64,000 bases of DNA. Origin: Aerococcaceae bacterium DSM 111020 (GTDB lineage: Bacteria > Bacillota > Bacilli > Lactobacillales > Aerococcaceae). The notes under the pieces are model-generated. The model was not told the DNA's origin. It saw only the letters and a program-made list of their open reading frames with translations, and ran no database searches. Where the stretch lies: NCBI GenBank assembly GCA_015863185.1, contig JACBXP010000010.1:1-64000 (forward strand), given 5' to 3'. Of the stretch, positions 18,045 through 26,655 are shown piece after piece. The translations under genes were made by a program, and so were the position numbers. Position 1 is the first letter of the stretch, and every line of letters begins with the position of its first letter.

Positions 18045-18229
18045 TGTTTGTATCGACACTGCTTAGATACAAACACGAAAAAACTTTTCAAGTTTGTATC
18101 TATATGTGCTAATCATTTGTGATGCTCGTATAGATTTATAATCTAAACGGGCTAATCGCATTCTCTTTAGCGAATAGACAGTTTTATTTAAAGCCTGTTT
18201 AGATTAAATCAATCTAAATAGGCTTTTTT
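18044..18229 (+). promoter_or_regulatory. Transcription attenuator of ilvE (branched-chain amino acid leader RNA)
   Basis: Three copies of one pairing unit are present: arm 1 GTGTTTGTATC (18044-18054), arm 2 GATACAAACAC (18066-18076) and arm 3 GTTTGTATC (18092-18100). Arm 2 can pair with arm 1 or arm 3. Downstream, TAATCTAAACGGGCT (18139-18153) can pair with AGCCTGTTTAGATT (18192-18205), which is also the left half of the terminator stem. This gives mutually exclusive antiterminator and terminator folds, as expected for a translating-ribosome-controlled switch. Confidence 0.75.
18192..18229 (+). terminator. Attenuator terminator hairpin
   Basis: AGCCTGTTTAGATT (18192-18205) pairs with AATCTAAATAGGCT (18211-18224), followed by TTTTT. 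It lies 27 nt before the ilvE start, so default termination would silence the operon. Confidence 0.85.
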
Positions 18230-18255
18230 ATTTTACTTTGAAAAGGAGAATATGA

Positions 18256-19299
18256 ATGCAAAACAAAAAACTGGAACATGACATCGATTGGGGGACACTA
18301 GGGTTTCAATACATTGATACCGGAAAAAGTTATCGTGCTTATTACAAAGATGGTGAATGGGGACCGGGTGAAATAACGAATGCGAATACCGTAACCATTA
18401 GCGAAGCGTCGCCCGCATTACATTTAGGACAACAATGTTTTGAAGGTTTGAAAGCTTATCGTACGAAAGACGGTTCCGTTCAATTATTCCGCGTTGACCA
18501 AAATGCCGCCCGTATGGCACGATCAGCGGAAAAAGTAATGTTACCACCTTATCCGGAAGAAGATTTTGTTCAGGCGGTCCATGAAGTTGTGAGAGCCAAC
18601 CAAGAATGGGTCCCTCCGTATGGATACGGTGCGACACTATATATTCGTCCTTTCTTAATTGGAGTTGGTGATGTAGTGGGAGTTGCGCCGGGTCCAGAAA
18701 CTATTTTCGGTATTTATGTGACGCCTGTAGGTCCGTATTTCAAAGGTGGGTTACAACCCGCATCCTTTATGGTGAGTCGTTATGACCGCGCCGCACCTCA
18801 TGGTACAGGAGAAGCTAAAGTGGGAGGGAATTATGCATCGAGTTTCTCAGCTGGAAAAGAGGCACAAGCGAATAATTATGCCGATGCAATTTTCTTAGAT
18901 CCAGCGACGCATACAAAGATTGAAGAAGTTGGTTCAGCTAATTTCTTTGGTATTACCCATGATAATGTGTTTGTCACACCAAAGTCGCCGTCAATTTTAC
19001 CAAGTATTACAAAGTATTCATTATTAGAGCTAGCAGAGAAACGTCTCGGACTGGAAGTTAAAGAAGGCGATGTGTATGTTGACCAATTAGATCAATTTAA
19101 AGAAGCAGGAGCGATGGGAACAGCAGCTGTCATCACACCGGTTGGTAGTATTACGTATGAGGACAAGAAACACGTTTTCTATTCAGAAACCGAGACAGGA
19201 CCTCTAACGAAAGCATTGTACGACGAGTTGACCGGAATTCAATTTGGTGAGAAAGAAGCACCAGAAGGCTGGATCCAAACAGTAAATCTCAATCAATGA
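18256..19299 (+). CDS. ilvE: Branched-chain amino acid aminotransferase
   Basis: A 347-aa fold-type IV PLP enzyme that interconverts Leu/Ile/Val and their 2-keto acids with glutamate/2-oxoglutarate. The Schiff-base lysine is K188 in GTGEAKVGGNYASS. The substrate-binding pieces LHLGQQCFEGLKAYR and YIRPFLIG are also conserved. The start is ATG 18256, 6 nt after AAAGGAGA; an ATG four bases earlier is out of frame. It is the first gene of an operon with the hydratase at 19330 and the binding protein at 20113. It lies directly behind an Ile-codon attenuator, tying its expression to isoleucine supply. Confidence 0.95.
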   Translation: MQNKKLEHDIDWGTLGFQYIDTGKSYRAYYKDGEWGPGEITNANTVTISEASPALHLGQQCFEGLKAYRTKDGSVQLFRVDQNAARMARSAEKVMLPPYPEEDFVQAVHEVVRANQEWVPPYGYGATLYIRPFLIGVGDVVGVAPGPETIFGIYVTPVGPYFKGGLQPASFMVSRYDRAAPHGTGEAKVGGNYASSFSAGKEAQANNYADAIFLDPATHTKIEEVGSANFFGITHDNVFVTPKSPSILPSITKYSLLELAEKRLGLEVKEGDVYVDQLDQFKEAGAMGTAAVITPVGSITYEDKKHVFYSETETGPLTKALYDELTGIQFGEKEAPEGWIQTVNLNQ

Positions 19300-19329
19300 A
19301 TAAACCATTTAACAGAAAGGACCATTAAA

Positions 19330-20088
19330 ATGACAAACAAGGCAAAACAATTATATGAAGCATATCAAAACAATGAACCTTTACAAAAAGGAGTATTCGA
19401 ATTCGAATCCACCAAGGAAGCTTATCAAGTACAAGATGATGTCTTAGCAATGAAAGAGGAAAGTGGCGAACAACATCAAGGTTATAAAATTAGTTTAACC
19501 AGCCAAGAAACTCAAGATTTATTTAACAGTGACAGTCCACTTTTTGGACAGATGACGGATCAAACGGTTCAAGAAGGAGCAGGTACTCTTTCATTATCAG
19601 ACTATAATGAACCACTTCTCGAGTTGGAATTAGTCTTTCTGGTTGAAGAGACCGTTCATGCAGATGATTCTGACGAGGAAGTGATGCAAAAATGTCGGGT
19701 AGCACCAGGATTTGAAGTGCCGGATGGACGCTATGAAGATTGGTTCCCCAATACAACGTTTCATGAAGTGATTGCAGATGGAGCGGTCAATGGTGCGGTT
19801 GTTGTCGGTACACCTGCTAAATATACATATGAAGACCTCGATGATATTGAAGCTGTACTTTATTTGAATGATCAAGAGGTAAAACGTGGTTCCTCAACGG
19901 AAGTGCTAGGACATCCTGTTAATGCAGTAAAATGGTTGGCTAGTGCATTGGAAGAACGTGGAGAGAAATTGGTATCAGGACGCTTTGTATCTTCAGGAAC
20001 CTTTGTCTTGCCGGAACGATTACAAGTAGGAGAATATAAAGTCGTCTATGAGACATTAGGTGACGTTCATTTAACTGTGACTGAATAG
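19330..20088 (+). CDS. 2-keto-4-pentenoate hydratase / fumarylacetoacetate hydrolase-family protein
   Basis: A 252-aa protein of the MhpD-like branch of the FAH superfamily. Typical stretches are GYKISLTSQETQ near residue 50, the metal-binding acid cluster in EPLLELELVFLV near 95 and VAPGFEVPDGRYEDW. These enzymes add water to 2-keto-4-enoates or decarboxylate related 2-keto acids using Mg2+. A role in an aromatic pathway is not supported by neighbours. Placement between ilvE and a binding protein, 30 nt after ilvE and under the same attenuator, suggests it handles a keto acid related to branched-chain metabolism (inference). AAAGGA precedes the ATG. Confidence 0.82.
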   Translation: MTNKAKQLYEAYQNNEPLQKGVFEFESTKEAYQVQDDVLAMKEESGEQHQGYKISLTSQETQDLFNSDSPLFGQMTDQTVQEGAGTLSLSDYNEPLLELELVFLVEETVHADDSDEEVMQKCRVAPGFEVPDGRYEDWFPNTTFHEVIADGAVNGAVVVGTPAKYTYEDLDDIEAVLYLNDQEVKRGSSTEVLGHPVNAVKWLASALEERGEKLVSGRFVSSGTFVLPERLQVGEYKVVYETLGDVHLTVTE

Positions 20089-20112
20089 TCTATATAAGAA
20101 GGAGAAAATATT

Positions 20113-21297
20113 ATGAAAAAGAATCGATTATCCCGTTTATTACTCTCAGCTCTATCTTTGACCTTAGGTTTAGCGACAACAACGGCTCCGAGTGTCACGG
20201 CACAGGAAGCAACAGGAGAGCCCGTTGTCTTAGGGGTCAATCTTGAATTAAGTGGTCCTGCCGCGCCATATAGTGTGCCTGCTGTTGAAGCATTTGAATT
20301 ATATATTGAACAGAAAAATTCCGAAGGAGGAGTCTTAGACGGACGTCCGTTAGAATTAGTCGTCCTAGATAATAAAACAGACACAACAGAAGGAGTTTCC
20401 TTGCAGACGCGATTAGAAAATGATGATGAGGTCGTGGGAGTACTGGGACCAAATGCTTCTTCTGTAGTCACCGCGACAAAGTCTGTAATCGAAGAATCCG
20501 ATAAACCGAATGTCCTCCCAGCAACAACCGGAGACGGATTAACCTTAGATAGCTCTGGAAATGCTGTATCTAATTTATTCCGGACGGCTTATGAAGATTC
20601 ATTCCAAGGTCGTTCTGGGGCAGAATACGTTTATAATACATTAGGTGCTGAAAATGTGTTGCTCATCGTTGATAATGCGTTAGATTATTCGTTAGGAATC
20701 GCGGATGCTTTTGTGGAAGAGTTTGAAGGGTTAGGCGGTACCATCACTGCTCGGGAATCTTATGAATCGGGAGATAGTGACTTCAATGCCATTGCGACCA
20801 ATGCACTAGGTCATGAATTTGATGCGGTTTATATTCCTGGATACTATACAGAAACGGGACTCTTAGTCAAAGCATTACGTGAGATGGGCGTAACCCAACC
20901 AATTGTTGGTGGAGACGGCTTTGCTAGTGATACCTTTGTGGAATTAGCTGGTCCACAGAATACCAATGATGTTCATTACACCACGCACTATGATGCGTCA
21001 ATTGGAACAGAAGCGTCCAATGCCTTTACTGCTGCCTTTGAAGAAAAATATGGCAAAGCCCCTGATACTTTCGCGGCCTTAGGGTATGATGCGATTGATT
21101 TCTTAGTGAGTGGAATAGAAAAGGCTGGTTCCACTGATCCTAATGCTATTAATGAAGCATTAGCAGCGACGGAAGATTTTGAAGGCGTGACGGGAACATT
21201 TTCTATCGATGAAAATCATAACTCAATTAAGACAGCGATTATGATTACTTTAGAAAATGGTGAAGTCGCTTCTGCAGAAGCAGTAGAAGTTGAATAG
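20113..21297 (+). CDS. ABC transporter substrate-binding protein, branched-chain amino acid (LivJ-like) type, second copy
   Basis: A 394-aa binding protein, clearly related to the one at 1030-2193 (shared NLELSGPAAPY, SEGGVLDGRPL, DSFQGRSGAEY, DYSLGIADAF and DFEGVTGTFSIDE patterns). The signal peptide runs to about residue 31 (SVTAQ). Again there is no lipobox cysteine, so it should be released or held by means other than a lipid anchor. It is the last gene of the ilvE operon and is followed by a strong terminator. No membrane permease or ATPase is adjacent; it must either share a remote transporter or act as a free ligand-binding protein. Expression is presumably tied to isoleucine level. 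Confidence 0.88.
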   Translation: MKKNRLSRLLLSALSLTLGLATTTAPSVTAQEATGEPVVLGVNLELSGPAAPYSVPAVEAFELYIEQKNSEGGVLDGRPLELVVLDNKTDTTEGVSLQTRLENDDEVVGVLGPNASSVVTATKSVIEESDKPNVLPATTGDGLTLDSSGNAVSNLFRTAYEDSFQGRSGAEYVYNTLGAENVLLIVDNALDYSLGIADAFVEEFEGLGGTITARESYESGDSDFNAIATNALGHEFDAVYIPGYYTETGLLVKALREMGVTQPIVGGDGFASDTFVELAGPQNTNDVHYTTHYDASIGTEASNAFTAAFEEKYGKAPDTFAALGYDAIDFLVSGIEKAGSTDPNAINEALAATEDFEGVTGTFSIDENHNSIKTAIMITLENGEVASAEAVEVE

Positions 21298-21368
21298 TAA
21301 AAATAGATTGATTTTATTTTTTAATGAAACGATATATTTTTTTCTTCACATCAAAATTTTGACTAATT

Positions 21369-21417
21369 AAACAACCCTCTAAAGTTGGACTATGAATCTA
21401 ATTTTAGAGGGTTGTTT
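21369..21417. terminator. Strong terminator between convergent genes
   Basis: AAACAACCCTCTAAA (21369-21383) pairs perfectly over 15 bp with 21403-21417. The A-rich and T-rich flanks allow it to work for both the ilvE operon and the opposing yfhO-type gene. Confidence 0.85.
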
Positions 21418-21479
21418 CATCGCAATAGAAGACTTTGGATATGAATGATAAAGAATAAAAAATTGACGGTTTTCGTTGC

Positions 21480-24104
21480 CTAAGCAATATCTTTGCGCAT
21501 TGAAGTAACGATATACGTTGCTTTCTTGCGTCGTTTAATTATTATCAAACCTATAAGCGATAAACTACTCATCAAGAAACCGGCTTTCAGTAAAGGTTGT
21601 TCGAAGCGCAATTGAATGATATTCTCACCTGGTTGTAAGGGGAAACCGATTAAACCATAATTAGTCTTCACAATATCCGTTGCTTCTTGATTGATATCCA
21701 ATTGCCATCCTGTTTCATAAAAGATTGGCAGAACCATAAATGGTGCATTCGCTTGATTATTGAAACGAATGTCAATTTTACCGTCTTCCATTTGAACGGT
21801 ATAATCTAACTCTTGATCGGTAACACTGCGATCATGATGTCGCTCCGTACTTAATCCATAGACATTATGAATTTCAAAATCATATTTCGTTCCTAAGTCT
21901 AAATGGATATCGATGCTCTCTTTGTATGGCAATTCCATTTGGTGACGGTATAGTTGACTAGAATATTCATCAGTAGGCGCTTTGATTTCAAATGAATGTT
22001 GATCGAACTGATAATGGAAGGAGCGTTGTTTATCATCATTATGTCGTTTAATTGTATAGTCGACAACGATACGGTCATATTCTTCAAGTTCCTCTAACTG
22101 TAATTGCAAGTTAATTGAAGCCCCAGGCTCCTTAATCAATTGTTCATCGTTTAACTGTTCCATTCCCTGAACTTGGAAATTGATGGACTGTTTGAGTGAA
22201 GGATCAGGCTTCGTGTTAGCATATTCTGGTGGGACAATCGCACCATTGATTAAGAATGGATCCTTGAAATCATGATCAGCGAAATCCGTCTCGCTATACA
22301 GATGCACGACTGGGTGAATCATCGCATAAGGTGATTGATTGGTATAAATTTGCATAGGGTTGAATTGTTTATCTACCTCATAATCAAAGGGAACCAAATA
22401 AGTGGATGACTCCTCAGCTAAAATATAATTAACCTCCATTAGCGAATTCAAAATGGTTCGACCAGCGAAGCCAAATGTTGTCGGACCGTTGCTTTCTTTT
22501 TGATTGATAACTCCGAATTGTTGAATCATTTGTTGTTGGAACTGATTTTGAAAACTCACATATGAGCCTAAATACCCTACTTGTTGTTGCATCGCCCAGT
22601 TCATCGCTTCCTCGTAATCGATACGTTCGATTGGAGATGCTTTTTCTTGTACATAATTGGTCGCCTGGATAAAAGGGGTATTGGGATCTTCATATTTTTG
22701 TTGGATCATACTGTTATCAACTTTATCAACGCGATATTGTTCAATGAGTATATCTTGGTTCGTCATTAGAGGATATAAGGTTAACCCCGTAAACAAAACG
22801 AGATATAACCAGTGGTTACGGTGCGTATTTATCCAAAGTAATCCCGCAGAGAAAGCGATAATAAGAACCATTATTAACCAAGGATTGTATGCTTGGGTCT
22901 CATCAATATAGAGGGCGAGACCGTAGAGTATCATGGTAATAAAAGTTGACAATAATATTTCACGGGAAAATTTATGATGTGCTTCGATCTCGCTCAGTAA
23001 TTGTAATCCCATCGCAATCATTACCGCAATCAAAATAAACGTTAGATAAGGAAAGCGATATTGTGGGTAAGAGAAACCATTAAAGAGACTCGCGACTTTT
23101 GGACTTGCTCGTAAAATAATAAATACCAGGGCAAAACATTTAAAGAATAAAAATGGTTTATTTTTGTTGAGACTCCATATAAAGAACAAGAGAATAAATA
23201 AAATGGGAATTAATTGGATAGTATCATTTAATAATAGCGAATCTAATTTCAGGAAATTAATATTCCACCATGGAACAGGATTATCGACACTCGGACGCTG
23301 AGTATTGAGAAATCCCCATACGAAGGTCAAAAATCCAGGTGCTCCTAGACCAGCGCCTAATAATCCAAAACGTAGATAATCTTTGAATTGTTGAAGTGGC
23401 CGACTTTCATGAGGCCATAGCGAAATCCCCATACGCAATAAGGCATAAACTCCTGCGAATATTAAATTCATATAAGCAAAATAACCATTACTGAAGAGGG
23501 TTAAGGCTATACCTACTGAAAAGACCCACTGGCGTTTACCAGCAATGATCTGTTCAATTCCTGCAAGGATGATTGGAAGGAATAACATCGCATCTGTAAA
23601 GAATTCCCAGAGCACCGCATGTCTAAAATAAATACTTGAAAAGACATAAAAAAAGCCACCAATCATGCTGTAGATTCGTTTCAAGCGTAGTTGTTTAAAG
23701 TAATAGAGGCTCGCCAAATAAATCAAGAAAGATTTAATGATGTTCGTATAGACGGCAATTTTTGCCCAATAAATCATATCAACGTGTTGAACGATTCCCA
23801 ATGATTCTAATAATTGGGTGCCAGCCATGATTAAATAATGAAACAAGGAAGTTGAGTAATAGTAACTTAACCGGGTAAAAAAACTCGCACCCCCACCAAA
23901 GTCAAAACTATAGAAAAAGTTTCCTGCTTTAAATTGTTGGTATAAAAAATCTTTAAAAATTTGCATTTGACCTAATTGATCGTATGGTCCCACCATGTAT
24001 TGATCAGCATTCCATTGGCGGTAAAGAAAAAGTCCATGGGCGGCCAATACGATTAGTAATAATAAGATGAAAGTCATTGCATTGCGTCGATTAAATTTAG
24101 CCAT
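21480..24104 (-). CDS. YfhO-family membrane glycosyltransferase-like protein
   Basis: An 874-aa protein with about 12 membrane helices in the first ~470 residues, a large extracellular part (about 480-840) and a last helix near the C-terminus followed by a basic tail RRKKATYIV. The early loop with VGPYDQLGQMQIF...FSFDFGGGASFF-like residues after the first helix is typical of the YfhO (GT-C fold) family. In Bacillus and Listeria, YfhO-type proteins act with CsbB/GtcA-type partners to glycosylate teichoic acids outside the cell. No partner genes are adjacent here. GGGAGGAG precedes the ATG. The gene is alone, 140 nt downstream of lplA2. Confidence 0.75.
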   Translation of the reverse strand: MAKFNRRNAMTFILLLLIVLAAHGLFLYRQWNADQYMVGPYDQLGQMQIFKDFLYQQFKAGNFFYSFDFGGGASFFTRLSYYYSTSLFHYLIMAGTQLLESLGIVQHVDMIYWAKIAVYTNIIKSFLIYLASLYYFKQLRLKRIYSMIGGFFYVFSSIYFRHAVLWEFFTDAMLFLPIILAGIEQIIAGKRQWVFSVGIALTLFSNGYFAYMNLIFAGVYALLRMGISLWPHESRPLQQFKDYLRFGLLGAGLGAPGFLTFVWGFLNTQRPSVDNPVPWWNINFLKLDSLLLNDTIQLIPILFILLFFIWSLNKNKPFLFFKCFALVFIILRASPKVASLFNGFSYPQYRFPYLTFILIAVMIAMGLQLLSEIEAHHKFSREILLSTFITMILYGLALYIDETQAYNPWLIMVLIIAFSAGLLWINTHRNHWLYLVLFTGLTLYPLMTNQDILIEQYRVDKVDNSMIQQKYEDPNTPFIQATNYVQEKASPIERIDYEEAMNWAMQQQVGYLGSYVSFQNQFQQQMIQQFGVINQKESNGPTTFGFAGRTILNSLMEVNYILAEESSTYLVPFDYEVDKQFNPMQIYTNQSPYAMIHPVVHLYSETDFADHDFKDPFLINGAIVPPEYANTKPDPSLKQSINFQVQGMEQLNDEQLIKEPGASINLQLQLEELEEYDRIVVDYTIKRHNDDKQRSFHYQFDQHSFEIKAPTDEYSSQLYRHQMELPYKESIDIHLDLGTKYDFEIHNVYGLSTERHHDRSVTDQELDYTVQMEDGKIDIRFNNQANAPFMVLPIFYETGWQLDINQEATDIVKTNYGLIGFPLQPGENIIQLRFEQPLLKAGFLMSSLSLIGLIIIKRRKKATYIVTSMRKDIA

Positions 24105-24246
24105 TAAACAGCTCCTCCCAAAATCAAAAAAATCATCGTGCTCACTTCAAACACTGTATCTAGCGCCAATGATTGATAGAATGATGAAGTGTCCCAATAC
24201 TCAAAAAAGAGCGAAAGGGATACTTTTTAAATCTATTATAAACGAA

Positions 24247-25274
24247 TTAGCTTAAAATTAAATCAACCAATTCTTCTTTAATATCACTATTAAAGTAAGG
24301 TTTTAGATCAATCGTATTTAACGCCTTCAATAATTCATCACGTTGTTCAGGAACACCTTGAAGAACATTTTCTACTTCGCAAATGGGCTGACTACCGAAG
24401 AAATCGCCATAGATATTAATCGTATCAATTCGACCTTTACGAATCGACAGATGAACTTCAACTGTACCCACTCCTTCAATACGCGTATCACGTGCATATT
24501 CATAGGCCGGTTCGGCACCACGTACCCATTCCCAGTTGTGCCATTTTTCCTCACAACGTTTGTCAATGGCTGCCCAATCCGCGTCGGTTAATTCATAGCG
24601 TTTCGCCTGAGAAAGATCATCCACACCTAATAGTCGACAGGTGACAAGATCATGGAATTCACTGGCTGTTAAGTTTTGATATTCGGGGGCTAAGTGTGGG
24701 CGAATGCTTTCAACACGGCTTCGCACAGAATCAATCCCTTTGGATGTGATTTTTTACGATTTGGAGTTAGTGATCCCATCATTGCCTCAACATCAATGTC
24801 TAATTGAAGAGAATAGCCGGCATAGATTCGCTCTGGGTCGAAGCTCATGGCTGCGCCGGAGATTTTTTTACCATTGATGGTTAAGTCATTACGCCCGGTC
24901 ATTTGAACATTTGTTGCTCCTAGATCGTGTAAAACTTCAGTGACCGGTTCATACAAACGTTTGAAATTGAGTTCATGATTCATTGAATCCTTATTAAATA
25001 AATAACAGAAACTTGTATTACCGCGGTCTAAATAAATTGCACCTCCACCGGTATCACGGCGGCACAATTGAATGTCATTTTCCTCCATATAAGTTAGATT
25101 GACTTCCTTGGCCGCATTTTGGTAGCGTCCCATTTGTACTTGCGGGGAGGTCGTATAAGGCATCATAATGTCATCGTCTAAAAATAAATGTTGTCGGACG
25201 TATTCTTGAAGTGCCATATCTGTTCCTGGAGTGAAAACTTTTTCACCATTACGTTTCATTTCAATCAGTATCAT
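24247..25274 (-). pseudogene. lplA2: Lipoate-protein ligase (SirTM-operon LplA2 type), single frameshift
   Basis: If repaired the protein has about 342 aa. The lipoyl/biotinyl ligase core is present: RRDTGGGAIYLDRGNTSF near residue 75 and GRNDLTINGKKISGAAMSF with the active-site lysine near 140. The C-terminal accessory domain follows. The frame breaks near 24755 in a run of six A on the coding strand; seven would give NRKKITSKGIDSVRSRVES and a complete protein. AAGGAGA places the start at ATG 25274 rather than the TTG just before it. It diverges from gcvH-L. In S. aureus and S. pyogenes the counterpart lipoylates GcvH-L, a prerequisite for SirTM activity on it. Confidence 0.85.
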
Positions 25275-25380
25275 CAAATGTTCTCCTTTTATAATTTTTT
25301 ATTATATTGATTATAACAAGCCTATGGATAAAATCCTAGAATAAGATTTCTTTGCATTTTTTTATTTTGAAACAGAGAAA

Positions 25381-25409
25381 TTGCGAATTTATGAGTTATG
25401 AGTTATGAT
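25381..25409 (+). promoter_or_regulatory. Promoter of the SirTM operon
   Basis: TTGCGA (25381-25386), a 17-bp spacer and TATGAT (25404-25409), 30 nt before the gcvH-L start. The overlapping direct repeats GAGTTATGAGTTATGA between the boxes could be part of an operator, but nothing proves it. Confidence 0.6.
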
Positions 25410-25438
25410 ATTATAAGAATATTTGAGGAGGACATCAG

Positions 25439-25771
25439 ATGACCAAGTTTAAAACTTTTTTCTTTATTGATCAAGACGGAGATACTTATACTGTTCGTAT
25501 GACGCCAGAATTACAGGATGATTTAGGAACGGTAGGTTATGTTGAATTTACTGATGAAGAATCAATCCAAGAAGGCGACAGCTTTATGAATATTGAAGCA
25601 GCCAAAACAGTTTACGAAGCACAAGCGCCAATTAGCGGACGCATTGTCGAACGGAATGAAGCAGCTGTTGAAACACCTGAATTATTAAATTCAGAAAAAG
25701 CAGAAGAAAATTGGTTAATTAAATTAGTCGATGTCGATGCAGAGGCTTATCAAGAATTACCGGACGCTTAA
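25439..25771 (+). CDS. gcvH-L: GcvH-L lipoyl carrier protein of the SirTM module
   Basis: A 110-aa lipoyl-domain protein of the glycine cleavage H-like class. The lipoylated lysine is K56 in NIEAAKTVYEA, within the hammerhead fold, and the second half reads APISGRIVERNEA. No P, T or L proteins of glycine cleavage are nearby, as is usual for this variant. In the studied module (Staphylococcus, Streptococcus) lipoylated GcvH-L is the target that SirTM ADP-ribosylates and the macrodomain de-ADP-ribosylates. GAGGAGG precedes the ATG. It leads the operon of five or six genes. Confidence 0.9.
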   Translation: MTKFKTFFFIDQDGDTYTVRMTPELQDDLGTVGYVEFTDEESIQEGDSFMNIEAAKTVYEAQAPISGRIVERNEAAVETPELLNSEKAEENWLIKLVDVDAEAYQELPDA

Positions 25772-25789
25772 TCATATTAACATCGATAC

Positions 25790-25831
25790 AATGCACTTTG
25801 AGGAGGCAAGAGTGGCTCTTCTAAGTGCATT
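25790..25831 (+). terminator. Intercistronic hairpin after gcvH-L
   Basis: AATGCACTT (25790-25798) pairs with AAGTGCATT (25823-25831), then TTATTC. With so few T it is probably a leaky terminator or an mRNA stability element, allowing more GcvH-L than downstream enzymes (inference). Confidence 0.5.
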
Positions 25832-25857
25832 TTATTCTACTGATAGGAGAGTAAGGA

Positions 25858-26655
25858 ATGCAGATAGAACGTTTACAATCGATGATCACTTATTTGATGC
25901 AAGAAAATAATGGTCAGTTAGCTCTTGATATCCCCAAATTATTGCCGACAGATGAAACGAAATTATATACAATTTGGCGTGCATTGGTCAATTTACGCTT
26001 GCCCAATACGGTGACGGAGGAGTATCTAGAGATGGAGCATGCGTATTTACAAACAGCGCTTCAACAAAAAGAAGTCACCTCCCTTGAAGATTTAACCCCA
26101 GTCGAGCCACAAATCTATTTGTGGCAAGGAGATATCACTCAGTTAGCAGTTGATGCCATCACCAATGCAGCCAATAGTGAATTTTTAGGATGTTTTATCC
26201 CAAATCATCATTGTATTGATAATGAAATTCAAACTGCTGCTGGTGTACAAGTGCGTCTAGACTGTTATCAGATTCGCCAAAAACAAGGACGCAAGGAGCC
26301 TGTCGGTAAGGCGAAGTTAACCGCTGCCTATAATTTACCAGCGAATTATATTATTCATACAGTTGGACCGATTGCCAATGGAAAAGCCTCTCCGATTAAA
26401 GCCCATATGCTTGCTGAATGTTACCGTTCTGTACTTGCTTTAGCTGATAAAAAAGGTCTTAATTCTGTTGCGCTCTGCTGTATTAGTACGGGCGAATTCG
26501 GTTATCCACAAGAACCGGCCGCGGAAATAGCCGTCCAAACAGTGAGAGACTATTTAACAGGAACTGGCAGTCAATTAAAAGTCGTATTCAATGTGTTTTT
26601 AGATAGCGACTGGGCTATATACCAATCAATTTTAAATAAAGGAGCAAAGAGATGA
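25858..26655 (+). CDS. SirTM-linked zinc-dependent macrodomain ADP-ribosyl hydrolase
   Basis: A 265-aa protein with an N-terminal helical extension (1-80) and a macrodomain (85-265). Motifs are GDIT at 91-94, NAANSEFLGC at 103-112, and the cysteine/histidine group IPNHHCIDN at 114-122 that binds the active-site zinc in this subclass. The phosphate-binding loop is CISTGEFGYP near 205. In the known module it removes ADP-ribose that SirTM places on GcvH-L. GGAGAG precedes the ATG. The stop overlaps the sirTM start by 4 nt (ATGA), indicating tight co-expression. Confidence 0.92.
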   Translation: MQIERLQSMITYLMQENNGQLALDIPKLLPTDETKLYTIWRALVNLRLPNTVTEEYLEMEHAYLQTALQQKEVTSLEDLTPVEPQIYLWQGDITQLAVDAITNAANSEFLGCFIPNHHCIDNEIQTAAGVQVRLDCYQIRQKQGRKEPVGKAKLTAAYNLPANYIIHTVGPIANGKASPIKAHMLAECYRSVLALADKKGLNSVALCCISTGEFGYPQEPAAEIAVQTVRDYLTGTGSQLKVVFNVFLDSDWAIYQSILNKGAKR

